From Verpa conica (Eukaryota; Ascomycota; Pezizomycetes; Pezizales; Morchellaceae): DNA of 64,000 bases. The DNA lies in assembly GCA_033030425.1 (NCBI GenBank), contig JAUFSD010000011.1, forward strand, positions 1,598,799-1,662,798, in the 5' to 3' direction. The notes under the pieces are model-generated. The model was not told where the DNA came from and made no database searches. It saw only the letters and a program-made list of their open reading frames with translations. Below, in pieces: positions 46,588-58,227 of the stretch (position 1 is its first letter; every line of letters starts with the position of its first letter). Position numbers and translations under genes: made by a program.

Positions 46588-47836
46588 AGTTAGCTATGTT
46601 GAGGCTTTGGATTTTCATTTTAAGGTATTGAATTTCTAGATTCCGAGACTGGGCGATTGACTTACAGTTTTTCTCTATAGTTGTTTTTGTGCTTCATCAA
46701 GTTCGAGCTTATGTTTTAGTTGGTATACGGATATGTGAGCATAGCAGTATCCCTTTCTAGGTATTTACGCACTGAAGTCTATGAAAAAAAAATCGCTAAC
46801 TCAAATACAGCCTTTGTCTCTTTATCTCTACCTTCACGATTTCATACTTCTCTTTGTTACAAATGATGCACACGTTTCTGCTCTAGCTTGAGACTCTTGA
46901 AACAAAAATCATATCTTAAACAAAAAGCGATATGAGCTTCGCTTCATTCTACGGAGTTTAAACCGCAAAATCTATTTTTATTCAAGTTTCTGACTTAAAC
47001 AGTAACCCAATTACTTGCTGCTTTCAAAAATCTCTTCTGTCACTCGGCATACCTTCGATCCAATTAACCCCACTGTTTGCTCTGGGGCTATTGTAATTTG
47101 TCTCGGGAAATACACAGGAGCCCAGAGACTCTCTTTAAATCAATCTCACTGCTGAATCCATAACCCTAACTCTAAAAATGAAAGGGGGTAGAAAGAGAAA
47201 CTATGTAATCACAGAATATCACTCGGAATCTGAACCTGGCACCAGCGAGTATGTTGAAGATGATGATTATTCATAAGTACATGCAGCGAGTATGTTGCTC
47301 AAATAGCATCTACTTGCAGTGCATTTTATTAGTTCTATTCGCCCACCGAAATAGGGCTAGCTACCACATTATTTTCTATACACCAAGTCCAATTTTGATT
47401 TCTTAAAACTGATCTCATAAAGAGGTACGGAGAATGGAACGTATGAGAAACTAGAACGAGGCCTGTTATCATACCAATCTTGTGGCACCCCAATTTTGCA
47501 TGTTGTGCTATGATCATAATCTGTTTACAATATCCTCGTTTCTGCCCCCGCCTCCACCGACCCGAAGGACTACCAAGAATATGTGCTGTATTTCCGATGT
47601 AACGATATTATAAGGTCCTTCGGGGGAGATTTCTTTTTGTGCTATCTGTCACTGACTGTATTACGCGTATCCAATGGGAGTGTGAATTCCCCAAAACCCG
47701 CTTACCATCGATGGAAAACCCGAACACACCAGTGCACGATTCGAAGCTGCACGGAGACCAGCACTTGGTCCGCCGGTATGTCGCTCATCGAGATTCACCA
47801 GGTGAGACAGTGATAAGTTGAATTTCATGGAACCGA

Positions 47837-48535
47837 GGATTAAAAATAATCCTTAAGTATAGCCAACGACACAAGTTCATAAGCTCACAATGTAATCTGG
47901 CAAGATAGGCATGTCGCTCTCCCTACTCGTAAAGCGCTGACGTTTTTAGAACGGGCTGATATTGCATACCATACAAAATCATGGACTTGGCACATTCTTG
48001 TATAGTATGCAATAGCAGTCCATTCCACAAACGTCAGCAACTTACGAGTATTAGCATATTCCGGAAACGGCTGAAAACTACGAGTACTGGCTTCCATGCA
48101 GATAGTACGAATCTGCATTGGTTTTCGGCACTGGTTCGCCTAAATATGTCGCCAGTGTTAAACCCCGCTGACACACCCGTGTTACCGTCTTACGCTCGCG
48201 TGCAGAAACAGGTTTAAAAGCCCGTTCAGCTGGTCCATGTAGGTCACCAGCAGGTCGATTGTGTGGTAAGGCTTCGTGTTTTAAATCGGACGAGGGTTGA
48301 AATACCCTATACTCGTTCTCGTGAGACGTTTCCGGAGTACGGTAATGGGGAGCGCCATGTCTTGCCTACATGACCACACATTATAATCAGCCCCCAAGGT
48401 GTTGTGGCTTGATAACACTTTAGCGATTCGTTGATTCTATACAGCCGAGGGCTAAAAAAACTGAGTTGCTAGATTTTAGCCAATCGCTCAGGCTCACAAT
48501 ATGACCCCGAAGAATAGACATGGCGTACCCTCTTA
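47837..48535. repeat. Decayed repeat region around the hairpin MITE
   Basis: Segments 47837-47925 and 48446-48533 are diverged direct copies (CCGAGG.. TTAAAAA, AGCTCACAAT or GGCTCACAAT, ATAG.CATG). The stretch 48311-48338 repeats the left arm of the hairpin element (TACTCGTTCTCG, GACGTTTCCGGAG), and 48058-48084 its right arm. Part of 48345-48385 is an inverted, diverged copy of 48495-48535. This looks like nested remnants of a longer parent transposon. Confidence 0.55.
47924..48050. mobile_element. Hairpin MITE, second copy
   Basis: A 127-bp element with arms TACTCGTAAAGCGCTGACG... and ...CGTCAGCAACTTACGAGTA. It shares the core ATTGCATACCATA / TATAGTATGCAATAGCAG with 32321-32446, and is more diverged between its own arms. 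Confidence 0.8.
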
Positions 48536-49556
48536 CCAGACTCCGGAGGGTTTAATAATCTACTGACTATGCATTTGGAAAAAAGAAAAAAAGAATATAT
48601 CATCTTGTTTAGAGTATACGAACTGGCGCCCTGCCTACGCTGTAAGTTTTTCGATCAATTGAAAATCTCCGATACGCTCGAGTCAGTCAAAGCGGTACTC
48701 ACTATACTAACCATGGTCAAAATGCTCGAATGTCAACCAATCAAAACGCTCAAGCTTTTCGTTCACACTCTAGGATTCCTTGGCTTGGTCAACTGCTGGA
48801 ATTACCACACTTTGTAAACACCAGAACCCGCAGATAGTGGTCACTCGAGTGCCCAAAGACAATGATATAGACTCAATTGAGACAGGAGCATTTATTCGCT
48901 CAATATCATCGGCGATCGATACTTGCTTGTGGTTGGAAAATATCATCATTTAGTAGGGGCGCGCACAAAAAAAGGAATTCTATCATATTCCGGTGTTTAT
49001 CTCTATGTAGCAATGTGAGCTTTGACCGTGGTCCGGGAAGAATACACTCAATACAGGGGCTAATTACAGTTGCTATGACGAAGCATTATTATCCATGGCA
49101 TAAATGACAATCAGCTCTGGGTCAGGCTGCAGGCATTGAATAAGACAGCAAAAAAAGGTTTCAGAGGGGGTACTATCAGACGAAGGAGAATTAGGGAGAT
49201 TAGACAGCACTTGCGTTTTTTGATTGATAGTTTTCATTTGTGCTTTTTTCTTTTTGGTTTTGTAAATGCGAGTGCGAAAAGTGCCATAACCTGCATGTTC
49301 TTGATGAATTAAGTGAAAATAGGATAAAATGACCAACCCTAACCCTGAGAGCCTTGACAGTACAATTCATATTCTACCGTTTTACATTATCTACTCTCCC
49401 GGGTCGGATAGGGCGTTTTGTTTACACCAGATTCGGATTACGTGAGGCCTCCGGCCGTCCCCGGTTGTGAACCGGAGGTGCTTCTCGTTGGTTAAGTTCA
49501 CCCTTGGCTATTAATGTTTTACTTCCTCACCGGCGGTCTCGCTCGCCCCTAGCCGC

Positions 49557-50294
49557 ATGGCCGCGGCCATCAACTATGGCATTGACATCATTGTCGCTCG
49601 GGGTAATAGTACCATCTACCTCGTCAAATCGCCCTTGCACATGCCCCACCGTGCCAGTATACTCTAATCAAGGTGACCATCACCAGCGTTCAGTGTGACT
49701 AGGCCTCCTTGCTGAGACGAAACTAATGTCCGGCAATATCGTCGTGACTCACCACTAGTAGATGAGTGAAGTTCGGTCTCTTGAATAATTGTTACCTCAA
49801 TATCAAGTATATTGCGGTGAATATTTGGTTCTCAGAGATCTGTAAACCCAGTTATCAGCCGACAGAGATGCTCAGTGTCGACCTTACGAAGCTAAGCTCA
49901 ACTCAAGGTGACGTATAATGATATAGTGAACCCGAAAGTCTTGATCGAGGTTGGAAAGATGTAGTATCGTGAAGCTAAGCCACCATGAGGGCAACTTGTG
50001 GGTGTACAACAGCTCGGCAGGTATATATCTTGACAAATTAAATCTTGCTATGTCTAAGTAGGGTGCCTTGGACCAATTACTTCCATGATAAGTAAGCTAA
50101 TGGGGCGGTAAACGCCAGTGGCTCCGGCTGGTCAGAAATGAAGATCTATAAGAAGCTACTGTTGGACTGAGCGCTGGGGAAAGCGCCGCTGCTCACAGAT
50201 ATCACTCCCGCCGGCACCACCAAAGCCACTATCACCAATAAAAACTGCACTGTCAAAACTAACCTTCTCCTGAAAGACAAGGAGCACAATAGTC
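49557..50294 (+). pseudogene. Possible decayed gene upstream of C
   Basis: From the ATG at 49557 a short frame (MAAAINYGIDIIVARGNST, then IYLVKSP) looks protein-like but stops after 36 codons. Further protein-like scraps follow in changing frames (NPKVLIEVGK near 49930, NLWVYNSSAG near 49995, DITPAGTTKATITN near 50200) without an intron set that joins them. It may be a broken small gene or badly resolved 5' exons of gene C. I do not recognise a family. Confidence 0.3.
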
Positions 50295-53200
50295 ATGTTG
50301 GGCGAGACACCCACTGAGAATGAAGGAGAGGAGACAGGGTACTACTTCCTATACAACGGGATCGCATCCCAAGACCCCAACGTCTTCAGGCTTCCCGATG
50401 GCCCGCTGAATACCTTCGTCTCTGCCCTGCATACCCAGAGGTTCGGCGTGGTGTCCAAGCCCGCAAACAGCTCATCCACCGCGCTCCTCTCTACAGATGA
50501 GTGGTCCGGCTGGCTAACGGATGCCGTCTCTGCAACCTCCTTCGAAGCAAAAACAGATGACAAAGGCAGTATCAGTGGCTTCGCTCTCGAGATAAACTGG
50601 CCAAGCAGCACAGTAGGCAACCCCCAAAAAATCAAGTTCGCCACTGACTATATCGTCCCTGCGTTCGGTATTACCCCTGATACTCAACCGCCGATCGGAC
50701 TCCTCGGCGACACGAGCATCCTCTGCTTTGGCCTGGACAACACACAGCAGCTCTTGATCAAGTCTAATCTCACGGATGCATTCGTGTATGCCGGGCTGGA
50801 ACGCCTCGTCTCCTCCCCTCTCGTCATCGCCCTTGGTGCCCAACTTGGCCTGACCCTCACATCTCAGTCTAGCACCAGCACTGGCGCTCGAAATGCAGTT
50901 TGGTTCGACCCGGGAAAAGGTTACAGCACCACCGTCCGCCTACAGTGGGAGATTGACGATATCGGAAAGATCAAAGACTCGATTAGCTTCCTCAAAGGGG
51001 CGTTCTCAATCGGGACTGTAAACCTCGTTACGCGACGTAGAAGCACCTGGGTCAAGACGTCTACCGGTGTCACTATCGTCACAGTCGGGGAGGTGGTTCT
51101 TGCAGTCGAGTTCATTATCGCGGGGAAGACATTACAGGGTGCATTTACGTTCGAGGATGATAGCATGCTCGTGGAGTTGACAACGACGGATAATGTGTTT
51201 AAGGAGATTTTGGACTGGCTTGCGAGCACAACAGGGGACCTTCCGTTCGTGGGGTGGTTCGTCGGTGTGAGCGCGGATATATTCAAGACGATTATCTTGA
51301 GACGGATATCGCTGACGGTGGATATGGTGGATGGGCAGAGAAAGATTTCGGCGTTTAATGTGGCGATGGAGATAGATATGGGGTTGGGGGCGTCGACGGA
51401 TAACCCGGCGAGGGTGCTAATGACTTATGCTAAGGTGGGGTCAAGTAGTTGGGGGAAGTTGGCGGGCGGACTGTGGTTTGGTGGGTGCCTCTAATCTAAT
51501 ATTGTTTTCTACACCATTAGGTTCCTATTAAATGTTATTAACACACTCAGTTCCGCGATCCCCTGTCCCTCCACTCCTCCTCCCCAGCTGGGAAAAGTCA
51601 CTAGACCTCTCCCCCTTGTCTCCTGGGCAGTCTGAGTCCTTCGACCTTGCCAAACTCCAACCTTCCGGCGTTTCCGACATCCCACAAGGCATCCCCCATG
51701 AAATCACCGATGCCATGCTCGAAATTGACGCCGAATCCGTCACCTTCTATGGCGAGATGACCTGTGACCCCCCTCCTGCTGGATCCGTGCCGACAATAAC
51801 CCTCGGGCTCGTCTCCCTGGATGCAAAATACACCTTTGGCTCTGGTGAGTCCAAGGGAGAGCTAGACCTCAAACTAGAAATCAATGTCGAGATCAAAGCC
51901 CCCAAGGACAACAAATTCCAGAGTCCGACGATGATCGTTGGAAGTCTCAGCTATAATAACGGCGCATGGAAGCTCTGTGGGTCGACGACACCTATATATG
52001 CGAGTACGCTGTATCAATTCTTTGACCCTGATTTACAGGGTGGAGTTTTAGCGTGCCTAGAGGGGCTACAGATCCGTAAGCTCGAGCTCGAGTATAACTA
52101 TGAGAAGGGGGTCGCAAACGATTTCAAATTTGATGGGAGCCTGGTGTTAGGAGAGCTGGAACTGGATCTAAAATATACGTACAATAGCGGCGGGTGGAGC
52201 TTCGATGCGGAGCTGGGGGCGACTTCTACGAAGAGTACACTCGGAAGTATTGTGGAGAGTATCTTGAACGAGAAGGATCTTTTGCCAGGCTTCGTGGCGG
52301 ATATCCCAGTTGATTCAGCGGGAGAAGGAGGTGCGGTGTCCCTGAGATGTAATAAGAAACCAAAAGAGAAGAAAGGCGAGGATACGGGCCCGATGGTACC
52401 AGAGGATTATATCGTTTTCTTTAGTGTATCCGTACAGATTCAGCTACTCAGGGCGACGTTCGTGCAGTACCGCGACGGGGGATGGCTGCCGCCGGTGCCA
52501 CCTAAGAGGATAATTAAAGTGTCCGTTGTTGGGCTTCCTCCAGTTGAGGTCCCGATGGTGGGCAACTTGACGCAACCATTTGATGAGATGTTTTTCATGT
52601 GGGTGCAAGATAAGGCGCTTCAGGCATCGACACTGAAGCTCCCTGGACTGTCTGATAAGGAGGTTCAATATATTAACAAAGGGTTGGAAGTCAAGCCGGG
52701 GGTATATATCGACCAGTTGTTGTTTAAGGAGACGAGAAAAGTCAAGAAGGATACTGATGTAGTGATTGCTGCGGGTCCGCATTTTGTACTCGTGTTTAAT
52801 GATAAGGGCTCCAAGAATGTCATCATTGACTATACCTTTAAGGAGAAGGGGACGTCACCACCGGTAGCGAAAGGGATGTTAATTGAGAATGAGGAGGAGT
52901 GGGGAGGAGGAGGAGAAACAAAAGCTCTCGCAGATGATTCCAGCGGCAAAGGTGATTCATCCATGGCGGCATTCCAGAAAACCGTTGGCCCCATCACTAT
53001 CTCCAATATCGGCTTCAAGTACAAAGGGGAAAACCTTTCAATACTTCTCGACGCCGCCTTTCTCCTTGGTCCTATTGGTTTCACACTTCTTGGTTTCAGC
53101 ATTGACATCAACCTCAAAGGCGCCACCCTCCAGAACATCCCGCTACCCAGCTTCTCCCTCTCAGGCCTTGCAGTCTCATTCGACCAACCTCCCATCAAGA

Positions 53201-55342
53201 TCACTGGTCTCTATAGCCACGTTAATAACGATGATATTGAATACTACGCCGGGGGTGTCATCGTCGCTTTCGCTCCGTACCTCTTCCAAGCCGCCGGCTT
53301 CTATGGTGAAACAAAGCAGCCAAAGAAATTCACATCTGTCTTCATCTTCGGCAAGCTCGAGGGCCCCCTTGTCACCCTCGAGTTCGCCGAGATCTCTGGC
53401 ATCACGGGTGGTTTTGGCTACAACACCGATATGCGCTTTCCAGCAATCGACAAAGTCCCCGAATTCCCGTTCGTTGGCGGAACAGGCATTGGTCAGGATA
53501 TCATGACCACACTTACGAACCTCGTCACCCCCGGCACTGGTGGCTGGTTCAACCCTCGCGATGGGTCCTTCTGGATCGCTGCCGGGTTGAAGGTCAGCGC
53601 CTTCGAGACCCTCTCCATCGATGCTGTGGTCTGCGTACAGTGGAACCCGTATATCAAGCTCGGCATCTTTGGTGTCGCCGTCGTCGATATTCCCCGTGGG
53701 GCGACCACGAAGTTTGCACACGTCGAGCTGGGAATTAGCGCTGTCGTTGACTTTGGAGCAGGTGCAATGATGTTCGAGGCCCAGTTATCTCCAAACTCTT
53801 TTATCTACTCACCTAGCTGCCATCTGACCGGTGGGTTCGCACTCTACTACTGGTTCAAGGGCTCTGCCCCCCAGTTGGAAGGTGACTGGGTCTTCACCAT
53901 AGGCGGATTCCACCGAGCTTTCGACCGCCCGGCACACTACCCGAATCCTCCACGTCTCGGCATAACATGGAGCGTGGACAGTGCCCTTAGCATCACCGGG
54001 GAAGCATACTTTGCAATCACACCGAAATGTTGCATGGGCGGTGGTCGTCTCCATGCAAGTCTAACACTTGGTCCCCTCGAGGCATGGCTCGATGCATATG
54101 CAGACTTCCTGATCAACTACAAGCCTTTCCACTTCATGGCCGACGGGGGAGTCACTGTGGGCGTCAGCTGCAAGATTGACCTGCTCATCACGAGCTTCAC
54201 GATTAAGATTGAGATCGGGGCGCAGCTACATCTGGAGGGACCGCCGCTGTGTGGGAAAGTCCATGTCGACTTTTGGGTCATGTCATTTAATGTCTATTTC
54301 GGACCTGACCCGACGCCGGCAGAGGCAGTTACGTTGGAGGAGTTCTACAAGCTTGTTTTGCAGTCTAAGGAGGGAGAAGGGGTGTCCAGTAAGGGTCTAT
54401 TGATGGAAAGAGAGGAGCCGAGGCAAATGGCAGAGGCAGAGGTTTTTGATAATAAAGCGCATGTGTTTGGGTGTCAAAGCGGCCTGTTGGAGAGCTCGGA
54501 TGAGAAGACGGAGCATGAGCTGTGGGAGGTGCGCTCGGGAACGTTTTCCTTCAGTATCACTTGTAGGTTTGCGATCAACAAGGCGACTGTTATGCCGTCG
54601 GACGAATTCTCGGTCGATAAGGAAGGTGAAGATGAGGGGGTTGTGACGGATCCTGTGACTTGGGATACCCCGATATACGGGAAGCCGATGCAGTTGACGA
54701 CAGGTCTCTCATCGGAGATAGAAGTTACTATCAATAGAACGGAAACAGCTAGGGTAGCCTCTGAGGAGGAGGAAAAGGAGTTCCAGGAACCCCAGTGGCA
54801 GTTAAAGCCAATTATAAAAGCGGTTCCGAGTGCACTATGGGGAAAATGTAAAATTTCTGACTTACCTACTGTGGTTATTACTAACAGCCCCCGTAGACAA
54901 CCGTGACGAAGACCCACAACAGCAAGGAAATAATATCTCTGCCCTCCTCAACGGTGATGGCGTTGCCATTAAGCTGATGATGGGTATCGAGGTCACCGCG
55001 CCGAAACCTGTTCTCTCTGAAGACAAGATCCCGAAATTCAATGCCGTCGATGCCATGTCACAAAGCGTGAACACTCAAGGGCAAGAGCCAGTATTCCCGA
55101 AATATGGAGAGGCAAGCAATAGCTGGTCGCCGGAGGATGTCAAAGATCCGGATAAGCAGTGGGCGGCGGTAGCTAGTCTGTGGGAGACGCCAGAAGGGGG
55201 AGCGGATAGTAGGAACACCACCATGAGTTTATGGAAGGCGGCGATGTTTTGGGAGAATGGCGTGACTGCAGACCCGCCCCAGCTCTTGTTAAAGAAGTTT
55301 GATAATTTGTATCTAGAGGCGCCGCTGATCAGTGTGGCGTAG
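50295..55342 (+). CDS. Giant protein C with DUF6603-like region
   Basis: Three exons, 50295-51480, 51551-54847 and 54897-55342, joined in phase 1 by introns 51481-51550 (GTGGGT, branch TATTAAC, acceptor CTCAG) and 54848-54896 (GTAAAA, branch TACTAAC, acceptor CGTAG), give about 1642 aa. Residues about 890-1310 (genomic 53040-54300) show the run of beta-strand motifs I associate with DUF6603: GGFALYYWF, WVFTIGGFHRAF, HYPNPPRLGI, SITGEAYFAITP, GGRLHASLTLGPLEAWLDAYADFLI, KPFHFMADGGVTVGVS, HLEGPPLCGKVHVDF. The N-terminal half also repeats long beta-strand-like units (SLSYNNGAWKLCG, LDLKYTYNSGGWSFD). The function of DUF6603 is unknown; it is mostly bacterial. No signal peptide is seen. The start at 50295 is the first ATG in frame, but upstream exons cannot be excluded. 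Last member of the same-strand series A, lectin-like, B, C. Confidence 0.8.
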
Positions 55343-55560
55343 GGGGGAGCTGTTGGGAATGCTATTCATTACTGACAATTTTTTTGTTTCTCTTGATATT
55401 TTATTTGAATCTTTCAGTTTTATTCTTATCGCTACTATAATAGCAGCAGTCTTTCTTTCGGTTGTTATTGATGTTCCAGCGTTGGTTCCGCAATGAAATA
55501 AATGTTTTGATTGATTATAGGGCGAAAATGCGTGTCAAGCCTTAGGGCTATGGCTAGAAA
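55343..55560. other. 3' flank of gene C
   Basis: AT-rich with T-runs, presumably the 3'UTR and polyadenylation zone of gene C, before the repeat block. Confidence 0.4.
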
Positions 55561-55561
55561 C

Positions 55562-56760
55562 TCGCTTTTTTACTTAAAGCAGTCCTCTGACTCCCGCCAT
55601 AGAGTGGTCGACTCCCGGCCGGGAGTAACATGGTGTGGCGTTGCTTCTGCGCAGCTGTGGTTTTCCGCTGGGAGCGAGATTTTGGCGACTTTTGTAGTCC
55701 TTTGTGTATTTTTATCTCTAGAGAGAGACAATCAGACAGTGCCTTGGCGGTCATAAGCTCTCTCTCTATGTACTTGGACATGGTCGGGTACTTCCTCTCT
55801 TGCCTCTCGGCTGCGCGCTGCTGCAGGTTGCCCGATCACCCTGAGCTCTCGACCACGGCGCGCAATGCAGCGCTGTATATTGACTTGCACGACGCCTTGC
55901 TACCCCCCTACCTGCCTGGGGCCTATCTCTGACATCTCTGTGGCGTCGCTTGCTTGCCTTCTTGCCTGCCTGCTTGCGCAGTCATGGTCGCACGAGTCAC
56001 GGAATATCACTCGGTCCACGTCACGATTTCGACTTTTGAGTGGGGGGGTGCAGTCTTTTTTCACTGTGTGGACTGACTTAAAGTGGTCTAAATGTCCTGA
56101 AATCCTTTGTATGCACTTCCTCTTGTCCAGGTACTTCTGTCTCGGCACCTGGACCTCTCACGCTGCCACTTTGCGGCCGCGACTCGTCATATCGCTGACT
56201 GCTGACAACCTGCGCCTGCGCCCTACCCCCACCCCCCCCTGGGCCCGAAGCCCCTGCCCTAGCACTCCCTGCCTGCCTGCAGTCGCTGTGGTGCTGCTTG
56301 TTTGCCTGCTTGCTTGCTTGCTGCGCTTGGTGGGGGGGCGACCGCGCGAGTCATGAAAAATCACTCGGTTTTTGTCGCGGTTTCGTTTCTTTCGTGAGGG
56401 AGTGCAGTCTTTTTTCTTTGTGGGTCCTGTCTGACAGTGGAGTTGATGTCCTGTGACCTCTCTTCTTCACCCTTGCTTGTCCAGGTACTACTCTCTCGGC
56501 ACCCGGACGTCGACTCTCGCCATGGCACGGTTCTCCCCTAGGCGTTCGCTGACTGCCTGCAACCTGCGCCTACCCCCACCCACCCTGCCCTAGACACCCC
56601 ACGTCTCTCCTAGCACCCCCTGCCTGCCTGCAGTCGCTGTGGCGCTGCTCCTAAGCTTGCTTGCTTGCTGCGCTTGGTGGGGGGGGCGCGACTACGCGAA
56701 TCATGAGAAATCACTCGGTTTTTGTCGTGGTTTTTCTTTTGAGTGGGGGAGTGCAGTCTT
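55562..56760. repeat. Tandem ~350-bp repeats, block A
   Basis: A landmark (GAGTCA...AATATCACTCGG or GAATCATGAGAAATCACTCGG) recurs at 55994, 56348 and 56698, i.e. every 350-354 bp. Each is followed by a GTGGGGGAGTGCAGTCTTTT stretch, GTCCAGGTAC, CTCGGCACC and a C-rich CCTACCCCCACC tail. It is the same repeat, in the same orientation, as block B (58228-59705). A 12-bp TCGCTTTTTTAC at 55562-55573 is the inverse of 59723-59734, at the far side of the whole repeat region. No coding potential is assigned; long open frames here are repeat artefacts. Confidence 0.8.
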
Positions 56761-56833
56761 TTTTCACAGTGGGACCTTACTGACAGTGATTTATACCCTT
56801 TTTGCCTGGTCTGTAGCCTGGGTTATGGTCAAC

Positions 56834-58124
56834 TGTCGCTCGACAATAAGACCAGAGTCGGCGTCAATAATAGCTGTCAGACAACAGATTCTCTCTCCCT
56901 ATGCCTGCAGCTTTCTGTCGCTCGACCATGCAGGACCTGCGCTGGGCTGCTGTTGTCTGTCGAGCGACAAGAATTTCCCCTCCCAGAGGTGTCAGATATT
57001 GTCGCCCGACAAGTGCCTTCTCTTCCCACAGATGTCAGACATTGTTGCCCGACAGCTATCTAGGTCTTTGCTTCATTTGTCTGCTTGTCGCACGACAGCC
57101 TTTTGTGGTATTGGGAGCTGCAGGTTACTGTTGAGCGACAAGAACCCCCCCCCCAGGTGTGTCAGATACTGTCGAGCGACAAGAACTTCTTCCCCCCAGA
57201 AGTGTCAGATGTTGTCACCCGACAGCTATATGGGTCTTTGCTGGGTACGGGTAATTGTCGCCCGACAGCTTTATAACATCTTCTGTGGACTGCTTGACTG
57301 TCACTCAACAGCAATTGGGGACTTTGCTGCTTGTACCTGGTTGTCGCACGACGGCTTCTGTGCCTCTAGAGGGCTGCAGGTTACTGTCGAGTGACAAGAA
57401 CCTCCTCTCCCCAAGCGTGTCAGATATTATCGAGCGATAAGAACTCCCTCCCTCCAGCTGTGTCAAATATTGTCGAGCGACAAGAACCTCTTCCCCCCAG
57501 AGGTGTCAGATGTTGTCACCCGACAGCTATTTGGGTCTTTGTAGGGTACGGCTAATTGTCACCCGACAGCTATATGGATTCTGCTGTGGCCTGTCTGACT
57601 GTCGCACGACAGTAATTGGAGACTCTGCTGTCTATATCTGGTTGTCGCTCGACAGCAATATCACATCTCCTGTGGCCTAGCTCTCTGTTGCACCACAGCA
57701 ATGGGGGATTTTGTTGCCTGTACCTGGTTGTCGCACGACAGCTTTTATGGCCTTGGGGGGGCTGCAGTATTGTCGAGCGACAACATATGGGGACATCTCT
57801 GGCACTTGCTTCTTGTCGGGCGACAGCAATTGCAGCCCCTGCGACCCACAGTTACCTGTCGCACGACAGCAACTGGAGACTATGCTGCCTGTACCTGATT
57901 GTCGCACGACAGCTTTTATGGCCCTGGGGGGCTGCAGGTTACTGTCGAGCGACAATATATGGGGACATCTCTGGCACTTGCTTCTTGTCGAGCGACAGCA
58001 ATTGCAGCCCCCTGAGACCCACTGTAACTTGTCGCACGACAGCAACTGGAGTCTTTGCTGCCTGTACCTGGTTGTCGCACGACGACTTTTTTTACCTGAC
58101 ACTGCAGCTTACTGTCGCTTGACA
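56834..58124. repeat. 43-bp-period array of TGTCGNNCGACA palindromes
   Basis: Thirty-one copies of a 12-bp palindrome, most often TGTCGAGCGACA, TGTCGCACGACA or TGTCGCCCGACA, start at 56834, 56875, 56916, 56958, 57000, 57043, 57086 and then almost exactly every 43 bp (57299, 57342, 57385, 57428, 57471, 57514, 57557, 57600, 57643, 57686, 57729) to 58113. The spacers differ, while the palindrome arms are mostly kept. A higher-order period of four units (171-172 bp) is visible: 57729-57857 closely matches 57900-58030, including ATATGGGGACATCTCTGGC. No coding potential is credible. Confidence 0.9.
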
Positions 58125-58195
58125 CCCATATAGACCCCCCCATTGACCCGCCCATAAACCCGCCCATAGACCCCCCCCCACATAGACCCCCTGCC
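58125..58195. repeat. Short C-rich tandem repeat
   Basis: Degenerate units of about 11-15 bp of the type CCCATAGACCCC, CCCATTGACCCG and CCCATAAACCCG directly follow the 43-bp array and precede block B. Confidence 0.7.
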
Positions 58196-58227
58196 TGCGC
58201 TGCAGCCCTACCTCACCTGCTGGGGGC

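Larger units (their letters stand above)
46588..49556. other. Spacer with transposon relics
   Basis: No supported gene in about 3 kb. It holds the hairpin element 47924-48050, related relics up to 48535 and a telomere-like AACCCTAACCCT at 49335-49346 (a partial one at 47162). The open frame at 48569-48817 (82 codons) lacks a domain. Confidence 0.45.

Noticed and set aside
55865..56356. 163-codon frame rich in Leu/Cys/Ala
   Set aside because: Lies in the 350-bp tandem repeats; low-complexity CTTGC runs create the apparent protein.
56639..57394. 251-codon Cys/Ser-rich frame
   Set aside because: Reads through the 43-bp palindrome array. The period is not a multiple of three and all frames give repetitive peptides, so coding is unlikely.
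56834..58124. CRISPR array
   Set aside because: The repeated part is only 12 bp, the spacers are themselves related in 172-bp higher-order units, and the setting is eukaryotic; a satellite explains it better.
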